Shown: positions 35,039 through 44,526 of the stretch, in pieces
Layout of the letters: the number at the start of each line of letters is the position of its first letter
Position numbering within the stretch: the first letter of the stretch is position 1
Assembly: GCA_020466095.1 (NCBI GenBank)
Contig: CM035806.1
Location: 111,383,401-111,447,400, forward strand
Reading direction: 5' to 3'
Length of the DNA: 64,000 nt
Source: Chlorops oryzae
Lineage: Eukaryota; Arthropoda; Insecta; Diptera; Chloropidae
Program-made: the position numbers and the translations under genes
The notes under the pieces: model-generated
Databases searched by the model: none
What the model was told of the DNA's origin: nothing
The model's input: the letters and a program-made list of their open reading frames with translations, nothing else

Positions 35039-35683
35039 AATACGGACAACACAAATGCCCCAGCATTTTCAATTTAATTTTTAAATGCTTCATTTTTAGG
35101 TATGGGCACGTTACAATGTCCGAGGCTACGAATTTTGGTGTGCGTGTCAATGAAAAATTTTTTTGCCTTAAATTAAAAGTTATTCAAACCAACCTTCACA
35201 TTTTGTATAAAACATTGACTCGTTGCTTTGAGGTTTTTTGAAAGATATTAAATTGAATATTTATTTAAAAATTTTCTTTTCTTGCTCAATTTTGGCGTTG
35301 TTTGGATTTTCCTCAAATTTCAATATTGATCATCTGTTTTTGACAACTTTGTATGCAAGCTTCTTATGAGGTGCGTTCATGCAACATGTGAGATAACAGT
35401 ATTCAACTGTCAGTTTTGCATGCCTTGCGCTATTATATAAATACCACTATTGTTTTCTTTACAAGATCTTAAATATTACAGGGTAGAAAGCTACAAAAAT
35501 GTCTTAAAGCTCCAAAATATTGGTTTCAAAAATTTATCAAAAACCCGTATAAGGGGAAAAAATTTTTTTTACCAAGTATTTTCTCGCAGGGATTGCAAAT
35601 AACAGTTATTTTCAAAAATTTACATCAAAAAGTCAAAAGAAAAAATTGGCGTATTAGATATTTAAAATCGTGCAATTTAATGG
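35039..35683. other. 3' intergenic sequence, no gene
   Basis: AT-rich, no motif-bearing frame, no terminal repeats. Confidence 0.5.
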
Positions 35684-35691
35684 TTCTTAAG

Positions 35692-36140
35692 CAGAGGTGC
35701 ACAAAGGGTAAGCTCCAGGGGTAAAACAGCGTAAAAGAGAACATTATTGCACACGTATAGGAACTGTGAGCGAGAGATGAAAAAGTATAAAACAAGGTCG
35801 CAATTAAAGCAAAATGCCACTTGTATTCGAGAAGCGAAGCGAACAACCGAAGCGAGCAAAAAACCGAAGTCACGTCAATTTTTCAAATCAGTGCTATGAC
35901 AAACTTTGCAGAGGCAAGACATGTGTCGCTCTGTTTTAATTTTTAAAACTTTTTTCGTATAATTTTTAGTTTTGCCTCAGTTAGAGTGCGTTGAGAGCTC
36001 AGTATGCTACAGACTATTGTCGAGGTGGGATCTATGATGCTTGTCGCTTTGTTATTCTCTCGATTTTCTAATTTTATGGCTTTGTTGTACCACTACTATT
36101 GCGCATAATGAAAACGGCCTTGTAGTGGTGGTCACCTCTG
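35692..36140. mobile_element. hAT MITE, TSD TTCTTAAG
   Basis: 449 bp. Ends CAGAGGTG and CACCTCTG; TTCTTAAG is exactly duplicated (35684-35691, 36141-36148). No coding content. Confidence 0.8.
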
Positions 36141-36193
36141 TTCTTAAGTAAGGAGTGGTAAACTTTAATGATTTATATTTTTTTGACTTTTTT

Positions 36194-36920
36194 CAAAAAA
36201 GTCAATCAATAACCGTTATTTTTCAACCGATAAATTTTCCGTTGGAAAGTAACAGTTAAAAATTTACTTTTATTTTTTCGGTCAGAAATAAAAATAAAAA
36301 TTCGATTTTTATTTTTTTAGTCAAGAAAATAAGTTAAAAATTGACTTTTATTTGTTCGGTCGAATATAAAAGTCAAAATTTGACTTTTATTTTTCCAGTC
36401 ATATATTAAAGTTAAAATTGAACTTTAATTTAGTTTAATTAGTTTTCATAAGTCTTGAAGGAACTTTAATATTTGGAAATTTTGATATTAGAAATGTATA
36501 AAAAAGGGAATTTTTGCATTAAAAAACTTGAATTTTTCTCATTTCATGAAGCATGTACCTGTCCATGTCTCTGGCTGTTGTTTTTGGTAAATAGGAGTGA
36601 GGCAGGGGTGACTCATAGCAATCCTGATCATGAATATATATGCATGTCCATACCTTTAACTTTTATATCTAACCGAAAAAATTAAAGTTAAATTTTAACT
36701 TTAATATCTGACTGGAAAAATAAAAGTCAAATTTTGACTTTTATATTCGACCGAACAAATAAAAGTCAATTTTTAACTTATTTTCTTGACTAAAAAAATA
36801 AAAATCGAATTTTTATTTTTATTTCTGACCGAAAAAATAAAAGTAAATTTTTAACTGTTACTTTCCAACGGAAAATTTATCGGTTGAAAAATAACGGTTA
36901 TAATTTGACTTTTTTTTTTT
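36194..36920. repeat. Foldback with internal AAAAGTCAA repeats
   Basis: Two arms of about 250 bp (36194-36445 and 36675-36920) are mirror images around a 230-bp spacer. Each arm is itself a series of related blocks of about 45-50 bp reading TTTTATTT, CGGTCG-like, ATAAAAGT. Could be a transposon with repetitive termini; no target duplication seen. Confidence 0.75.
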
Positions 36921-37254
36921 AAGTCGTAACAGTTACGGTCCCTGTTTTCTCGTCCTGAATTTTCCTCGAAGTCTTGCGGAATGCGACACAGCTCTTGCCT
37001 GTTCAACTTTTTTACCAAGTATAACTTAATTTTTACATACAATCATATATAGCAAGGTGTCAAAAAACCTGTTTTGGAAAAAATTTATTTTTTTTTTTAT
37101 GATTCCATTAGATCACATATTTAGTATAAACTTTTGTTTTGGAACTTTTTTTTTAAAGTGATAAAACTCGGGAAATGTGCGTTTCCAATTTCCTTCCATG
37201 ACACAGTGGGATCGCATAATACATTTGAATGTAAAAACTATACAGAGTGTTCGC

Positions 37255-37625
37255 AGAGTGATGAAAATTGGCACCGAGTCTTTTTTTGGCATAATTAAGA
37301 AAAATGTAAGGTTTCATTAAAATCCGACACGCCCACCACCCACCCCCCATACAACCCAAAAGTTTTTTTCCCTGTAAAACACGTTGGCGGCTACAGAAAT
37401 CAACGAAATTTTGCACAAAGTTTAGTTATAGCAAAGCCAAAGCATCACCGAAATTTTATTAAAATTGGACACACCCACCCCCCGTACAACCCAAAACGTT
37501 TTTTCCCCATAAAACTTTTAGCAGGCTACAGAAATCGGTGAAAATTTGCACAAAGATAGGTTGTAGAAAAGCCGAAGTATCAGCAAATTTTTATAAAAAT
37601 CGGACACAACCGAAAACAAAAATAT
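37255..37625. repeat. Diverged tandem repeat, about 140-bp period
   Basis: Three imperfect units aligned on AAAATCCGACACGCCCACC-like phrases at 37316, 37458 and 37592, each followed by an ACAGAAATC...TTTGCACAAAG segment in the first two. Similar phrases occur in fly Helitron-like repeats; family uncertain. Confidence 0.6.
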
Positions 37626-37714
37626 TTGAAAAAATTGTAATAGCGGTATTAAACAAACGATAAAATGAGCATAATTTATAAAAATAACAAATAATTTAAA
37701 GTTTTATTCATCAC

Positions 37715-38895
37715 CAGAGCGGATATTTGCACATAAAGCATATTTGCATATGCATTTGTATTTATATTTGACCGTTTAGAGCATATTTTTATTTTTCTTG
37801 CATGTTCGCGGCATATACTACGTTTATTCGTACGCCTTATTCGCGAATAAGAATATCGCGAATAGCGAATTTTCCCGTATAAACGGTCTTATTCACGAAT
37901 AGCTAATTCACGAAAGTTATTCGTGAATAGTGAGACTATTCGCGATAAACATGAGAGGTGATGCCACATTTTTCGCTGATATCTCTCTTTTTGACGATCA
38001 GGCAGCACTTTTGTTTAATTTGAGTTCAAAAATCTAACAAATAAGATGGAGAACGGAAAGGAAACCAACCGCTGCATATGGATAAGACTTAAATTCACTT
38101 TTGAAAAAATAAAGCCTTTCAAGAAAAATTTGAACAAATTTTGAAAAGAAACAAAGGTTTTAAAAGTATGATCGATATATATAATATAATGTTTGTTATA
38201 CAGCCGAAGAACCTACCGACCCGTATGTCAAAAAGCTTTTGCCAGATATGTTGGAAAGGTTTGCGTTTTGTCCAATAACCTCAACTGATGTTGAGCGCAG
38301 TTTCTCTCTGTACGGAAACGTCTACACGCAGAAGAGACGATCATTCACTATGGAAAATCTTAAGCACCATATAATAATTTGTGCAAATTCTGAAATTGAA
38401 GATTAAGCTGTTCAGTCTGACTGAAGGTTCGGTTTCGGTTTACAGATTCATTGACCATAAAATTGCATTCGGCTGGGGCCATGAATCTTTTTTTTTTTTG
38501 TTCTTTTCTTTTATTAACTATTATGAACATAAAATGTTATTTTTGTTTTAGGCGTTATACAATAAATGGACTGATTTTTGTTAATAAATTTAAAAAAAAA
38601 GAAAAAATTGAAATGTGCTCTGCTCTACATTTAATTTTTTGTTGTTCAGTTCCACTTTCAGTAATGGGCCGAAGGTGCATGATAAATTTTTGGCTTCGCT
38701 TTACCAACTGGTGTCGGACTCTATTAAGAGGTGACTCAAAAAAAAAAAAAAAACTAAAAAAAAAATTAAAATAATTCATTTTAAATAATTTTTTTTCATG
38801 CATATTTTATTTTTTTTCGAGCATATATTGCAATTTTTTAAGCATATTCTATGCGCATATTTGCGATTTTTTCGTGCATATAAATATCTGCTCTG
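37715..38895 (+). mobile_element. Non-autonomous hAT element, TSD TTCATCAC
   Basis: 1,181 bp. Ends CAGAGCGGATATTTG and mirror of CAGAGCAGATATTTA. TTCATCAC is exactly duplicated (37707-37714, 38896-38903). GCATATTT words repeat near both ends. It retains the last exon of a hAT transposase. It sits at the stop codon of the minus-strand frame described at 38904. Confidence 0.88.
38204..38406 (+). pseudogene. hAT transposase last exon
   Basis: Preceded by a TTATACAG acceptor. 67 codons to TAA contain LLPDMLERFAFCPITSTDVERSFS and ENLKHHIIICAN, the hAT dimerisation block. Most of the upstream gene is missing; a short ATG-led frame at 38046-38150 could be what is left of the N-terminus. Confidence 0.75.
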
Positions 38896-38903
38896 TTCAT
38901 CAC

Positions 38904-39233
38904 AGATCATATCTTTAACAATATCATCTAACTCCAAATGCTGTTTATTTGGTTGACGTCTTATATGACTTATATATGGGTTAGATGATACCAGCAGACG
39001 GTGGAAAACATCAGTATTTGTGGAAGTTCTGTTGAATTTTCTAGAGAACATCAACCTGTACTTTCTATAATCTTTATTCCTTGCTTCTTCAGCTTCTTCA
39101 GATAAAATTCCGATTGGAAGTACAGCCGGATCCATAATTTCCTTTCCATGTATGAGTATCTTATGCACTGTGACAGGCATGAAATACCAGTTGTATTCCT
39201 TAATAAAAAATTCTGCTGTTTCCCTTGCAAATT
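38904..39233 (-). pseudogene. Transposon-associated frame of unrecognised family, partial
   Basis: A minus-strand frame open for about 110 codons: EYNWYFMPVTVHKILIHG, LPIGILSEEAEEARNKDYRK, FSRKFNRTSTN and VFHRLLVSSNPYI, then LDDIVKDMICDE at the hAT target site; a TAA follows directly in the left flank (37713 leftwards). I recall similar blocks as repetitive predicted proteins in insect genomes but cannot name the family. The N-terminus is missing. No catalytic motif can be identified. Confidence 0.5.
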
Positions 39234-39239
39234 GTTAAA

Positions 39240-39925
39240 AATAATCTTCTTCTTCTTGTTTTTTGCTTTGATTTGGTTTTCATACTTCTTTTATTCGCTC
39301 TTTTCTTTAATAAGTTATTTGTTGCTATTATAATTCGGCTTAAAGACTAAGTATGCCTAAAAGTATACTAAAGAATTTTTTTTGAAATTTATATTACAAT
39401 TATGCTGGGGTTTTTTAAAAAATTGATGATTTCGAAAAAGTGCCAATTTATGCCGAGCATTTTTTTTCCATAATATCTTAGATTAAACTCTAAACTTCCA
39501 TTTTTGCCCCATTAGAAAATAACACATCATAACACAAGTTTGTTCTTTACCAACAAAGTTTAACATGTGCTGTTTTTCATAGGGTCATTTGCATTTGCGC
39601 TTAACTTTTAAACTATTTATCGTATCTAAATGATTCTTTCGGTCAATCCATGACTAAATGTTATATTTTACTAAAAAAAAAACATTTGAGTAGTAGGAGT
39701 GAATTTCTTTTCCATTAATGCAGTACTGAATTTAATGAAAATTTTAGTCAATTATTGCCAGATAATCTTAATGCGAATTCCAACGGGTTTTTCTGGTAAA
39801 AATATGAATTTTTGAAAAAAAATTTATGCATTTCTCTTATTTGGACAATCCTCTACAAAACTGCATCATTAATTTTTTGAAATCCGGTGGTCGAAAAATG
39901 GACTTTTTGCCACCAAATAACCACT
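39240..39925. other. No gene recognised
   Basis: AT-rich, T-runs near 39250-39330; nothing coding or repetitive that I can support. Confidence 0.5.
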
Positions 39926-40199
39926 GTGCGTCGGCTCGGATTTTTTATATAGCTTTAACAGTTATAATTGAAGCTTGAATAAATATATTACGATATGCTT
40001 TTGCTTAATGTGCACGAATGTTTTCATTTTGTAATATAATAAATTGACATAAATTTTTGACTACTGCTACGAATTTGATTGTACATAGAATTTAGTATTT
40101 TTGCTGAAACAGTGTGATCAAAAAATTACGTGGACAGGGTAGGTCTAAAAAAACAATTTCTATTTCTCCTTGATATTGAGTTTCCTTGATTATTTTTAT

Positions 40200-41007
40200 A
40201 GCGGTAATCACTATCCAGTGCATATCGCCGTGCATTTGAGCATGAGCAAAATATTTATGCTTTTTTGCTCTTTACACTAAGAAAATGTACACGTATGCAT
40301 ATGCTCCGATTTTGCACAAATGCTCCGCCTAAACCTAGTGCAAAAATCAATTTCGTGCATGTGCACATTAAACAGCTGATATTTAGTCATGGCGCTACGA
40401 TGGAAAAAGACGCTGCAAAGAAATTCAAGCGGAACAAAGCTAATAAAAAATGATCTCCAGAGGAGATTCATAAACTTTTGGACTATTTGGAGCAGACTGA
40501 TGCTTTTGAGGTTTGTTTGTCAAGGAAATAATTAGCAAGAAAACGCATTACAAATAGTTCGTTTCAGGCTCCAACAGTTCAAATTTTCTATAAAAAATGC
40601 ATTGAACGGACCGGCTTTTTTGCGCTTTTCCTCGGCATTTTGTGTTATTTTGAAAAAATCAACTTTCCAGCTGTCTTAGAGATGCTGGATGAATATCGAT
40701 CTTTGACGATTATCGTTGTTTAAAGTTTAAACATCTTTGCTGTATTATAATGTTGAGAGTTACTACACTTTCGGAATAAATGAACCATAAAATAAGCTTT
40801 TGGCAACATCTACGGACTATCTCCGATTAAAACTGGCCATCGTTTTAAGGTTCTGAATGCTTACAACATCGATAATTATAAAACAATGAGCATCCCTAAT
40901 CCTGCTTGATAAAATATGCTCCGTGTGCTTCGAAAGTACACTCACAGTTTCTTGCAAATGCACAATAAAATTTGCACATGCACATGCACTGGAAAGTGAA
41001 TACCGCT
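40200..41007 (+). mobile_element. Element with SANT/Myb-like ORF remnant, TSD TAT
   Basis: Ends AGCGGTAATCACTATCCAGT and mirror with mismatches. TAT lies outside both ends, and sister copies of the host element show the empty site. GTGCAT/TGCACA words fill both subterminal regions. The interior carries a broken gene (40400-40723) resembling the Myb/SANT protein of PIF/Harbinger transposons. Confidence 0.78.
40400..40723 (+). pseudogene. Myb/SANT-like DNA-binding protein, Harbinger ORF remnant
   Basis: Exon 1 40400-40510 and exon 2 40568-40723 with a 57-bp GT-AG intron keep one frame. SPEEIHKLLDYLEQTDAFE followed by APTVQIFYKKCIE matches the trihelix/Myb-SANT layout of the second protein of PIF/Harbinger elements, which helps the transposase bind DNA. 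A TGA at codon 18 breaks it. Confidence 0.6.
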
Positions 41008-41457
41008 TATGTTTTTCAAGCTTTTCATGGCATTTTATGAGCTTGGTAGATATTTTATATGTAATGTACTCGAAAATCTCCCAAAATTCAAATTAAAAGT
41101 GGCAATGCATTTGACCACAGCAGAGCTAAAGATTTCGCTGCCATAGCATGCTTCTCTTTTCCGCGTGCTATATGCATATGTTGAAGCAGCGTAGCTCTAA
41201 CACATTGCAGGGGTTAGGAAGAAAAAGAGTTAGACCTACACTCCCACTTAACCCCTACATCAAAGGTGGGCACGCCTTGAGCTCGCGAGCGAAGAGCTTT
41301 CACATGTACACATTATGAGTTTTTGTGCTTTCACACATACGGGACAGTCCGGTTTTTGCTCAGTGGTGTCACATTTTTCGGACAATTAAGTTGAGTTGTG
41401 TCATAGGACACCAGATAAAAACGAAGTTCATTATGGTATTTATAAATGTTAGTAAAT

Positions 41458-42533
41458 ATATGTATATGGCAAAAAATATCAAAAAGATCTTTTAATGATC
41501 GCAATGCTAAGTATTTCATATTATTGAAAATTATTCGAGCTTAACCGCATTGCACCTCCCGCCTGTGGGCGGACATGGCCATGTTTCGTCACTTCGCCAC
41601 TCGTGACTCATCAGCGCCTTTGGGGTGCTAAGGAGTTTCAAATTTCTTGCACCTTATAAGTGAAGAATTTCAAAACCTCCTGAGAAATATGCACACTAAT
41701 TTTAAAAAATTATTGTATTGAGGAATTATTAACCTTCGGCATATAGAACTATAGGTCTAACTCTTCTTCTTCCTAATCCCTGCAATGTGTTAGAGCTACG
41801 CTGCTTCAACATAGGCATATAGCATGAGGAAAAGAGAAGCACGCTATGGCAGCGAAATCTTTAGCTCTGCTGTGGTGAAAAGCATTGCCACTTGTATTTT
41901 TAATTTTGGGCGATTTTCGAGTGCATTACATGTAAAAATCTACCAAACTCATAAAATGCCATGAAAAGCTTGAAAAACATAAAACTAATCAAGGATTTTC
42001 AATATTAAGGAGAAATAGAAATTGTTCTTTTAGTCCTACCTTGTGCACATAACTTTTTGATCACACTGTTTCAGCAAAAATACTAAATTCTACGTACAAT
42101 CAAATTCGTAGCCGTAGTCAAAAATGTATGTCAATTTATTAAAAAATGAAAACATTCGCGCACATTAAGCAAAAACATAACGTAATACATTTAATAAAGT
42201 TTCAATTATGAACTTTTCAAGCAATATAAAAAACCGAGCTGACGCCGTGTTTCTTTGATAATTTTCTTGCAAGTGGCATCATAGTGCCACTTTGTGTCTA
42301 CCCGTATTGTTGTTGGTAGCTTTCTGGTGAATTTCTCGAATTTGTTGAATTTCCTATTCCTGCTTAAGGTTTTTGTTGGTAGCTTTTTGGTGAATATCCC
42401 CAATTTGTTGAATTTCCTATGCCTGCCTAATGGTGTATATCCCCATCGCGGCAGAGGCTTTTCGACGTCGACAGTTAGACCTACAGTCCTACATGCCTTC
42501 GGTTAACCATCTAGTTTTGACTTTAGCAAAGAT
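41458..42533. repeat. Local direct duplication, copy 1 (contains element copy e)
   Basis: About 320 bp of unique sequence, split by the element at 41740-42495, and nearly the same as 42570-42890. Includes a GC-richer core (41550-41635) in otherwise AT-rich DNA. Confidence 0.9.
41740..42495 (-). mobile_element. CATGTAGGAG-type element, copy e, inverted
   Basis: Reverse orientation. The right end is CTACATG; the left end has diverged to CATATAGAAC. CCTTCGG is present outside both ends (41733-41739, 42496-42502), seven bases of the expected eight, and the duplicate at 42570-42890 shows the empty site. Two 66-bp units present. Confidence 0.85.
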
Positions 42534-42569
42534 TTGCTTAAGTCTACTCCCGTGCTCAGGGTTTTTTTC

Positions 42570-42890
42570 ATATGTATATGGCAAAAAAGATCAAAAAGAT
42601 CTTTTAATGATCGCGGTGCTAAGTATTTCATATTATTGAAAATTATTCGAGCTTAACCGCATTGCACCTCCCGCCTGTGGGCGGACATGGCCATGTTTCG
42701 TCACTTCGCCACTCGTGACTCATCAGCGCCTTTGGGGTGCTAAGGAGTTTCAAATTTATTGCACTTTATAAGTGAAGAATTTCAAAACCTCCTGAGAAAT
42801 ATATACACTAATTTTAAAAAATTAGTTGTATTGAGGAATTATTAACCTTCGGTTAACCAATCTTCCTCTAGTTTTGACTTTAGCAAAGAT
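42570..42890. repeat. Local direct duplication, copy 2
   Basis: Matches copy 1 with few differences, including the GC-richer core. 36 bp separate the two copies. Confidence 0.9.
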
Positions 42891-43789
42891 ATAGTTTGCA
42901 ACAAGGTTTTTCGCAAAAGACAATTGTTACTTGCGTTTCAAAGTATCAAAACAGTTTTTATTAATAGAAAAAATAATACAAAACGGCCATAAGACAAAAT
43001 ATTTTTTCATTCCTTTTGTGTTTTTGAACATAAAAAATGCACAATCAAAGGTTATAGTTCTGCTGTTGTGCATCTAATTGTACAAATAAGTGCGTATTTT
43101 TATTCTTAGTGGTGATAAATTTTAAACTGTCAGCTGTTTGCTGTTTTTAACTGTTTTTCATAAGCGAAAATGCGATAACCGAAAAAGCATACGTGTAAAG
43201 GGTTTTCCATCGCAAATGAGACAGTCTCGAAAATTCGAATTTTCATATTAAAGATGTTTTAAAGCAGTGGTGCTCATACCGTGGAACGCGGTACCACGAA
43301 AGTACAGTTTACCCATTCTTACATATCGGAGTTTTTGGTAGCATATGATGCTAGAGCAGTAAAACTATCGATGGTTCCACAGATATTATGTTTATCTGCG
43401 ACTGCTTTAGCTGGAATGCCCTATTGATAGGATTTTTATGAGTTTAAATCTAAAAATAAACCAACGAAACTGTGTTAATTATTCAAACTTAGAGATATAA
43501 GCAAATAGTTAAATATTTTCATTTCAAATGTTTACTTCCAACTCATAACTATCGAAGATGTATCGATAATCGGACTATCGATAGGTTTGCAGATGTACTA
43601 ATGCGCAGTCTGACAGTTTTAGAAAGTGTTGTCGATAGAACCTATCGAGAACAATGGGGCCAGAATATAAGAACAGGAGGCAAGATAAACTCCCATTCAG
43701 TTATAAAACCGCTAGTATTTGCCACGCGGCATGCATAAAACGCGAATCCTGTGTATATTATTAAATACTACATATAATATAATATATGA
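42891..43789. other. No gene recognised
   Basis: AT-rich. ATCGATA-type words cluster at 43550-43650. A CAGTGGTGCTCA start resembling a hAT end occurs at 43267 without a partner. Confidence 0.5.
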
Positions 43790-43796
43790 CAAGACA

Positions 43797-44213
43797 TATG
43801 GCTTCGTCACTAGCGCCAGCAGGGATGGATGGCTATCACTGACGTGTTGTAACGGCGAAACAAAGGAGTGGTTGATAGGGTGTATACCGAAACTACAACC
43901 ATTTCCTGATGCTGCACTCAAAGTGTTCCAGGGCGATGAAATGATCAAAACCTTTGTGTGCATCACATATATTTCCCTAGTGCTGTCCTACCCCCTGAAC
44001 GTCTCCTGGCGCGGCTTGAAAAGCAGAATGGTGGTCTGCAGACTTCTTGCTGGCGAATTCTGAGAACGCAGAAAGACAAATCCGGAGGGGAGACGCTGAC
44101 AGTGTCAGTGGACGAAGCTTCGAAAAATAAAATCAGCGCGCAAGCGGGGAAGCTGTGCTTAAACTTCACAGATAATGGTGCGCGTGAAGGGGGAGCCGAG
44201 ATCCCAAGCAAGT
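43797..44213 (+). pseudogene. ORF1 (gag-like, DUF4780-type) fragment
   Basis: Starts in one frame with WLIGCIPKLQPFPDAALKV and continues after a frameshift near 43960 with ARLEKQNGGLQTSCWRILRT. These resemble the DUF4780 region of ORF1 proteins in insect non-LTR elements. No zinc knuckles visible. Confidence 0.55.
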
Positions 44214-44526
44214 AACTCAGCCATGCCCAGTGGATCGACCAAGACACGGACTGGCAAGAGACCCCACAGCGAAGAAAAAGGAAAAATAGCACATGGAACA
44301 TCCAGCAACGGCGACTCAGTGAAACCTGACACTGTGGTGAAGTCAAGTACCTTCAAGGCACAGACTCCACCGTCAGATGGCAAGTCCACCTAGCAACGTG
44401 CCAGGACCATACAGCCGGAAACAACAGCCGCTACTAGATCCCCACGCCCTAGCGCACCCACTCATGGGACAAAACTGCCGAAGTGGATGAGGGACGGAAA
44501 GCGGCCTAAACAAAAGTAAATCCGAG

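Larger units (their letters stand above)
39926..41248 (+). mobile_element. CATGTAGGAG-type element, copy d, 5'-truncated
   Basis: Starts inside the element at the CGTCGGCTCGG phrase and ends with AGTTAGACCTACACTCCC. The 66-bp units and left terminus are absent. An 808-bp element at 40200-41007 interrupts it. Confidence 0.8.

Noticed and set aside
38451..38774. 107-codon frame ending in poly-Lys
   Set aside because: Runs through T- and A-rich sequence within the hAT element; composition artefact.
43267..43300. hAT-like terminus CAGTGGTGCTCA
   Set aside because: No mirror-image partner or 8-bp duplication was found nearby.
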